This document shows, in pieces, positions 42,037 through 45,835 of a stretch of 45,835 nucleotides of DNA (position 1 is its first letter; every line of letters begins with the position of its first letter). This DNA is from Thermoleophilia bacterium (GTDB lineage Bacteria > Actinomycetota > Thermoleophilia > Gaiellales > Gaiellaceae), in NCBI GenBank assembly GCA_020845695.1, contig JADLFG010000018.1, positions 1 through 45,835 on the forward strand, given 5' to 3'. The translations under genes and the position numbers were made by a program. The notes below the pieces were generated by a model, which had not been told where the DNA came from, searched no databases, and saw only the letters and a program-made list of their open reading frames with translations.

Positions 42037-43649
42037 GGGGCGTCCTTTCCGTCTGCGATCTCGCTGGCCTGAAACGTGTCCTTGAGGAGCGAGAACAGCT
42101 CCTCCTCGCTGGCCGGTCGGTCGGGCTCATCGACGTTCTCCGTGGACTCGCCGGCGCCGGCCGCGAAGGCCAGCGTGAGCCGCCGGCCCGTGACCTCGTG
42201 GAGCACCTCGGCGAGCAGACCGGCGTTGCGGGGCTCCTCGGCCAGGTTGCGGTGAAACGATGCCGAGGGCGGGAACTCGATCACGAGCCTGTTGCCGGCG
42301 AGCTCGACGGGGCGGGCCTCGTGCAGCATCGAGGCGGTCGGGATCGATCGCTCCTGGAGCGCCGGCAACACCGCCTGGCGCCAGAGCTGCTGGAGTTGCT
42401 CCAGCTCGAGCGGCGGCTCCGCCGGGGTGGCTTCGGCCCGCCCCTCGGGCGCTGCGATGGCGGGCTCGGCGGCGGACCGCGCGGGGGCGGGGGCGGAGGT
42501 GTCGCCGCGGCCGGCTCGCGCCTCGAGCTGGTCGAGGCGCAGGAGCAGCGCGTCGCGCGAGTGGTCGGCCCGGGGGCGCGTCACCTTGACGAGCGCGAGC
42601 TCGAGCGGGAGGCGCGGATCGCCGCCCTGGCGGATGTCGTCGACGGCGACGGCGAGCAGGTCGATCAGGCGCAGCACCTCGGCCGGGCCTAGCTGGTTGG
42701 CCTGGGCGCGCAGCCGCTCGCGGGTCTCGTCGGTGACGGGCACGGAGTCGGGGACGTCGCCGGTGTGCTGGACGAGCAGGAGGTGGCGGAGATGCTCGAG
42801 TAGGTCGGTGACGAGTCGAGCCAGGTCCTGACCCTGGTCGGCGAGCTCCTCGACGAACAGGATCGCGCCGGCCGCGTCGTGGTCGACGACGAGGTCGCAG
42901 AGGCGAAACAGCGCCTCCTCCTCGACGGCGCCGAGCAGCTCGAGCACGGACTGGACGGTCACGTTGCCGGCGGTGGCGGAGGCGATCTGGTCGAGCGTCG
43001 AGACCGCGTCGCGGAAGCTGCCGCGGGCGCTGCGGGCGATCAGTGCGAGCGCCGCCTCGGGCGTCTCGATTCCCTCGCCGTCGGCGACGCGGCGCAGCAG
43101 CCGGGTCAGCACCGCGAGCCGGGGCCGCTGGAACAGGAACGTCTGGCAGCGGGAGCGGACGGTCTCGATCATCTTCGCGAGCTCGGTCGTGCAGAAGATG
43201 AAGACGAGGTGGGGCGGGGGCTCCTCGATCAGCTTCAGGAGCGCGTTGAAGGCCGCCGCGGTGAGCTGGTGGGCCTCGTCGAGGATGTAGACCTTGTAGC
43301 GCCCCTGCACGGGCTGGAGCACGACCCGCTCGCGGATCTCGCGGACGTCGTCGATCCCGCGCTGGGAGGCGGCGTCCATCTCGATCACGTCGAGCGACGT
43401 GCCGGCGGCGATCGTCCGGCAGGAGGCGCACTCGCGACACGGCGCCGGGGTCGGCCCGCACTCGCAGTTGAGCGACTTCGCGACGATCCGGGCGAGCGAG
43501 GTCTTGCCGGTCCCGCGCGGCCCGGCGAACAGGTACGCCTGCCGGACGAGGTCACGCTCGATCGCGTTGCGGAGCGTGCGGACGACCGCCTCCTGGCCGA
43601 CCACCTCGTCGAAGTCGAGCGGACGGTACTTGCGGTAGAGCGCGGTCAC
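42033..43649 (-). CDS. dnaX: DNA polymerase III subunit gamma/tau
   Basis: 538 residues. Clamp-loader AAA+ ATPase: Walker A GPRGTGKT at 43-50, zinc-binding Cys62/64/71/74/77 region (CECGPTPAPCRECASC), DEAH at 124-127, sensor-1 FIFCTTELAKM and the arginine-finger SRC (TVRSRCQTF). A proline/alanine-rich linker (about 380-410) leads to a tau-like C-terminal domain. GTG start; the first residues ALYRKYRPLDFDEVVGQ are conserved. It lies downstream of the SRP RNA gene on the same strand. Confidence 0.95.
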   Translation of the reverse strand: MTALYRKYRPLDFDEVVGQEAVVRTLRNAIERDLVRQAYLFAGPRGTGKTSLARIVAKSLNCECGPTPAPCRECASCRTIAAGTSLDVIEMDAASQRGIDDVREIRERVVLQPVQGRYKVYILDEAHQLTAAAFNALLKLIEEPPPHLVFIFCTTELAKMIETVRSRCQTFLFQRPRLAVLTRLLRRVADGEGIETPEAALALIARSARGSFRDAVSTLDQIASATAGNVTVQSVLELLGAVEEEALFRLCDLVVDHDAAGAILFVEELADQGQDLARLVTDLLEHLRHLLLVQHTGDVPDSVPVTDETRERLRAQANQLGPAEVLRLIDLLAVAVDDIRQGGDPRLPLELALVKVTRPRADHSRDALLLRLDQLEARAGRGDTSAPAPARSAAEPAIAAPEGRAEATPAEPPLELEQLQQLWRQAVLPALQERSIPTASMLHEARPVELAGNRLVIEFPPSASFHRNLAEEPRNAGLLAEVLHEVTGRRLTLAFAAGAGESTENVDEPDRPASEEELFSLLKDTFQASEIADGKDAP

Positions 43650-43722
43650 GGGCGGGCGGCGGTCATGGTGCCCCTACGGTATCCCTTCTCGCCGCGCTTG
43701 CCGAGCCCCCGGCGGGGCGTGC

Positions 43723-43999
43723 GCCCGGCCGCGCACCTCGCTTCGAGGGATCGCCCGGGGCGGTGCCGGCGACGCTCGCTCGGGCCAGGCTGCTCCGCGG
43801 CGCCTGGGAGGCTCCGCTTAGCGCTGCTTCCTCCCGGACCTGACGCGGTTCACAGGCTCCCATCGCGCGGAACCTGGCCGTCAACGCTCACGTGCGCAAG
43901 CCCTCCCTCGAACGTCGCCCCCTCGGCTAGGAATTCAGCCCCGCTGTAGCGGATTGCGGGTTCAGGGAACCGCTAGCTCCCCGCCTAGCGCGGCCGGGC
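43723..43999 (-). ncRNA. ffs: Signal recognition particle RNA, large bacterial type
   Basis: About 277 nt. The conserved SRP core GTCAGGTCCGGGAGGAAGCA (the FFH-binding tetraloop and asymmetric loop) is on the minus strand near 43822-43844. It is closed by nested helices CCGC/GCGG, TGGGAG/CTCCCA and GGCCAGG/CCTGGCC (43783-43879). The ends of the whole RNA pair perfectly: GCCCGGCCGCGC at the 5' end and GCGCGGCCGGGC at the 3' end. The additional 5' part (GGTTCCCTGAACCCGCAATCC) fits an Alu-type domain, so this is the large form rather than 4.5S. A -10 box sits 6 nt before the 5' end. Followed by dnaX, a common arrangement. Confidence 0.9.
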
Positions 44000-44005
44000 C
44001 CCGGG

Positions 44006-44011
44006 ATCGTA
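44006..44011 (-). promoter_or_regulatory. -10 box for SRP RNA
   Basis: TACGAT on the minus strand. Its spacing (6 nt) points to base 43999, which is exactly where the terminal helix of the RNA begins. Confidence 0.65.
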
Positions 44012-44045
44012 GCAGCGGGTAACGGTCGGGGTCCGGAACATCTTC

Positions 44046-44082
44046 GACACGTGAGCGACATCACAGGTGTGCGTCACGTGTC
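44046..44082. promoter_or_regulatory. 9-bp inverted repeat between SRP RNA and tRNA promoters
   Basis: GACACGTGA and TCACGTGTC are perfect inverted repeats 19 bp apart; the centre contains another small palindrome (CACAGGTGTG). It lies just upstream of the SRP RNA promoter. It may be a protein-binding site or a hairpin. Confidence 0.35.
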
Positions 44083-44139
44083 TCCTGTCTCATTCAGGCC
44101 TGGCCGTTCGAGCCAGCGGGAGGCGCTCGCGCTCGCTGC

Positions 44140-44145
44140 TATCCT
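44140..44145 (+). promoter_or_regulatory. -10 box for tRNA-Val
   Basis: TATCCT, 13 nt before the mature tRNA 5' end, leaving a 5' leader of about 7 nt for RNase P. Confidence 0.5.
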
Positions 44146-44158
44146 CGCGCTTGCTCCC

Positions 44159-44230
44159 GGGCGCATAGCTCAGCGGGAGAGCGCCCGCTTCACACGCGGG
44201 AGGTCCCTGGTTCGATCCCAGGTGCGCCCA
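44159..44230 (+). tRNA. tRNA-Val (CAC)
   Basis: 72 nt. Acceptor stem GGGCGCA/TGCGCCC, D-arm GCTCAGCGGGAGAGC, anticodon stem CCCGC/GCGGG with loop TTCACAC (anticodon CAC, reading GUG), T-arm CCTGGTTCGATCCCAGG, discriminator A. All stems pair perfectly. CCA is not encoded. Confidence 0.95.
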
Positions 44231-44351
44231 TCCGGTCCCGAGCTGACCGCGGAACGGTGACGAGTGGGTCACCCCGGCGCGCGGCTGCGGCCCGGCGCGG
44301 TCGTGCAATCGAGATGCCCGGAGACGGCGCCGCCCCCGGCGGGGAGCCGGC

Positions 44352-44357
44352 TACGAT
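44352..44357 (+). promoter_or_regulatory. -10 box for CoA-transferase leader ORF
   Basis: TACGAT, 7 nt before the ATG of an 18-codon ORF. Confidence 0.5.
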
Positions 44358-44364
44358 CCGCCGG

Positions 44365-44421
44365 ATGCCGGCGCCGCCCCAGCAGCCCGCCGTCTCGCCC
44401 CCCGGAGGGCGTCGCCGGTGA
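44365..44421 (+). CDS. Putative leaderless 18-residue leader peptide
   Basis: [18 protein letters not shown]. Its ATG is placed 7 nt after a -10 box, as for leaderless genes here, and its TGA overlaps the GTG of the CoA-transferase A gene (GTGA). The codons for Gly-Gly include GGAGGG, which also serves as ribosome site for the next gene. It could couple or regulate translation of the CoA transferase; the Pro-rich run could slow ribosomes. Too short for homology, so it rests on position only. Confidence 0.4.
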   Translation: MPAPPQQPAVSPPGGRRR

Positions 44422-45083
44422 CCCGCGTCCGGCGCGTCTCGGCCGAGGAGGCGGTCTCGCACGTGAAGAGCGGCGACGTCGTCATGGTCGGCGGCTTCGG
44501 GCTCGTCGGCGCGCCGCTCAACCTGATCGAGGCGCTCGTCGAGGCGAGCGATGCGCGCGACCTGACGATCGTCTCGAACAACGTCGGCGAGCCCGGGCGG
44601 GGGCTCGGGCTGCTCCTGCGCCAGGGGCGGATCCGCAAGGCGATCGCCTCCTACTTCACGTCCAACCCGGAGGCGGTCGCCGCCGTCAACGCCGGCGAGC
44701 TCGACTACCAGCTCCTGCCGCAGGGGACGTTCGCCGAGGCGATCCGCGCCGCCGGCGCCGGCCTCGGCGGCTTCTACACGCCCGTCGGAGCCGGAACCCT
44801 GCTCGCCGAGGGGAAGGAGGAGCGACTGATTGACGGCGTCCCGCACCTGCTCGAGCGGCCGCTGCGCGCCGACGTCGCGCTCGTCCACGCGGCCCGCGCC
44901 GACGAGCTCGGCAATCTCTGGTACCGCGGCACCGCCCGCAACTTCAACCCGTTGATGGCCGCCGCCGCGGCGCTCACGATCGCGGAGGCGCGTGAGATCG
45001 TCCCGGCCGGCGGGATCGAGCCGGAGGCGGTGGCGACGCCCCACCTCTACGTCGACCTGCTCGTCGAGGCCGGGCTCCCGTGA
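44418..45083 (+). CDS. CoA-transferase subunit A (3-oxoacid type)
   Basis: 221 residues. [23 protein letters not shown] is the GG-F-G CoA-transferase start motif, followed by [27 protein letters not shown] and [23 protein letters not shown], typical of the alpha subunit of succinyl-CoA:3-ketoacid or acetoacetate CoA-transferases. GTG start with GGAGGG 8 nt upstream. The B subunit follows with a GTGA overlap. Substrates cannot be fixed; succinyl-CoA as donor would fit the rest of the window. Confidence 0.9.
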   Translation: MTRVRRVSAEEAVSHVKSGDVVMVGGFGLVGAPLNLIEALVEASDARDLTIVSNNVGEPGRGLGLLLRQGRIRKAIASYFTSNPEAVAAVNAGELDYQLLPQGTFAEAIRAAGAGLGGFYTPVGAGTLLAEGKEERLIDGVPHLLERPLRADVALVHAARADELGNLWYRGTARNFNPLMAAAAALTIAEAREIVPAGGIEPEAVATPHLYVDLLVEAGLP

Positions 45084-45721
45084 GCGAGGACGTGCGGGCC
45101 AGGATCGCCGCCCGGGCGGCGCTCGAGCTCGAGCCGGGCGACGTCGTCAACCTCGGGATCGGGATCCCGAACCTGATCCCCGGCCACCTCGATCCGGCCG
45201 CCGACGTCGTCATCCACACGGAGAACGGTCTCCTCGGCGTCGGGCCGCGTCCCGCCCCCGGCGCGGTCGACCCGGACCTGGTGGACGCCGCGAAGCTCCC
45301 GGTCACCGCGCTGCCCGGCGCCGCCTACTTCGACAGCGCCGAGTCGTTCGCGATGATCCGCGGCGGCCACGTCGACGTGGCCGTGCTCGGCGCGCTCCAG
45401 GTCTCGGCCGCGGGAGACATCGCGAACTGGGCTGTCCCCGGCCGGGACGTGCTCGGCGTCGGTGGCGCCATGGACCTCGTCGTCGGCGCGCGCCGGGTGA
45501 TCGTGACGATGACCGCGACGACCGGCGCGGGCGAGCCGAAGGTCGTGCCAGAGTGCACCTACCCGCTGACCGCGCGCGGCGCCGCCGACGTCGTCGTCAC
45601 AGAGCTGAGCGTGTTTCGCCTCCGCGAGGGGCGCCTCGTCCTCACCGAGCTGCTCGGCGGCGCGACGCTCGAGGACGTCGCGCGGGCGACCGCGGCCCCC
45701 TACGGGATCGAGCTCCGCTAG
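45080..45721 (+). CDS. CoA-transferase subunit B (3-oxoacid type)
   Basis: 213 residues. [15 protein letters not shown] and [14 protein letters not shown]; the Glu in ENGLLG is the catalytic residue that forms the glutamyl-CoA intermediate. [27 protein letters not shown] and [28 protein letters not shown] are family hallmarks. Complete at both ends. It forms a heterotetramer with the A subunit encoded just upstream. The 114 bp after its stop hold no recognised feature. Confidence 0.92.
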   Translation: MSEDVRARIAARAALELEPGDVVNLGIGIPNLIPGHLDPAADVVIHTENGLLGVGPRPAPGAVDPDLVDAAKLPVTALPGAAYFDSAESFAMIRGGHVDVAVLGALQVSAAGDIANWAVPGRDVLGVGGAMDLVVGARRVIVTMTATTGAGEPKVVPECTYPLTARGAADVVVTELSVFRLREGRLVLTELLGGATLEDVARATAAPYGIELR

Positions 45722-45835
45722 CTCCATCTTCCGCGGTCGGCGAGCGTTGATGCGCTGAGTTTGCCCGTCGCTTGGCTGCCGGTCGTTGCGGCAGATCGGC
45801 GTGAGGGCTGGGATGCTGGCGTGGGATGGCGGCCC

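Noticed and set aside
43783..43879. Small 4.5S-type SRP RNA of 97 nt
   Set aside because: The helices extend much further: the 12-bp terminal helix and the promoter spacing define a 277-nt large form.
1..45835. Insertion sequences, prophage or plasmid genes
   Set aside because: No transposase, phage structural or replication-initiation gene was seen; the two tyrosine recombinases look like chromosomal Xer proteins.

Overview
The window is GC-rich, densely coded and bacterial, and looks like an actinobacterium, most plausibly from a deep lineage such as Thermoleophilia. Supports for this are many GTG starts, GTGA/ATGA gene overlaps, TANNNT -10 boxes placed 6-10 nt before start codons (leaderless mRNAs), GTP-type PEP carboxykinase, an acyl-CoA carboxylase with separate alpha and beta chains, and a fused MoaD-MoaE. 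The lineage is an inference; no phylogenetic marker was aligned.

Layout. 1-643: gene-free, GC palindromes and a 78-bp duplication. 0.6-3.6 kb: fused molybdopterin synthase, a P-loop kinase and a DrrAB-like ABC exporter. 3.8-11.6 kb: acyl-CoA carboxylase alpha (biotin) and beta chains and a small epsilon-like ORF, interspersed with pgsA, a double GNAT protein, an SLH-NlpC/P60 hydrolase and a GGDEF/HD-GYP protein. 11.9-17.5 kb: methylmalonyl-CoA mutase large subunit with dodecin, then sucC-methyltransferase-sucD and an aminotransferase. 17.5-24 kb: PDZ-Lon protease, palindrome cluster, malate dehydrogenase, citrate synthase, HEAT-like protein, and an xerC-xerD-PHP operon. 24.2-29.9 kb: PEP carboxykinase facing sdhA-sdhB-sdhE. 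29.9-37.1 kb: seven overlapping genes, an ArsR regulator followed by six subunits of a hydrogenase-3/4-like (Hyf/Hyc) membrane complex, with a clear operator in front. 37.2-41.1 kb: small membrane protein, metallophosphoesterase, GNAT-like protein, asd, lysC. 41.1-44.2 kb: recR, ybaB and dnaX, a large SRP RNA, tRNA-Val. 44.4-45.7 kb: CoA-transferase A and B subunits behind a putative 18-codon leader ORF.

Taken together, much of the window is one carbon route: propionyl-CoA to methylmalonyl-CoA (carboxylase), to succinyl-CoA (mutase), to succinate (SucCD), to fumarate (SdhABE), then malate to oxaloacetate (Mdh), feeding citrate (GltA) or PEP (PckG). The methylmalonyl-CoA epimerase, the B12-binding mutase subunit and fumarase are not in the window. 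The points most worth a second look are the ArsR-controlled Hyf-like operon with atypical but complete cysteine pairs, the leaderless-promoter pattern, the leader ORF before the CoA transferase, and two families of short dispersed palindromes.
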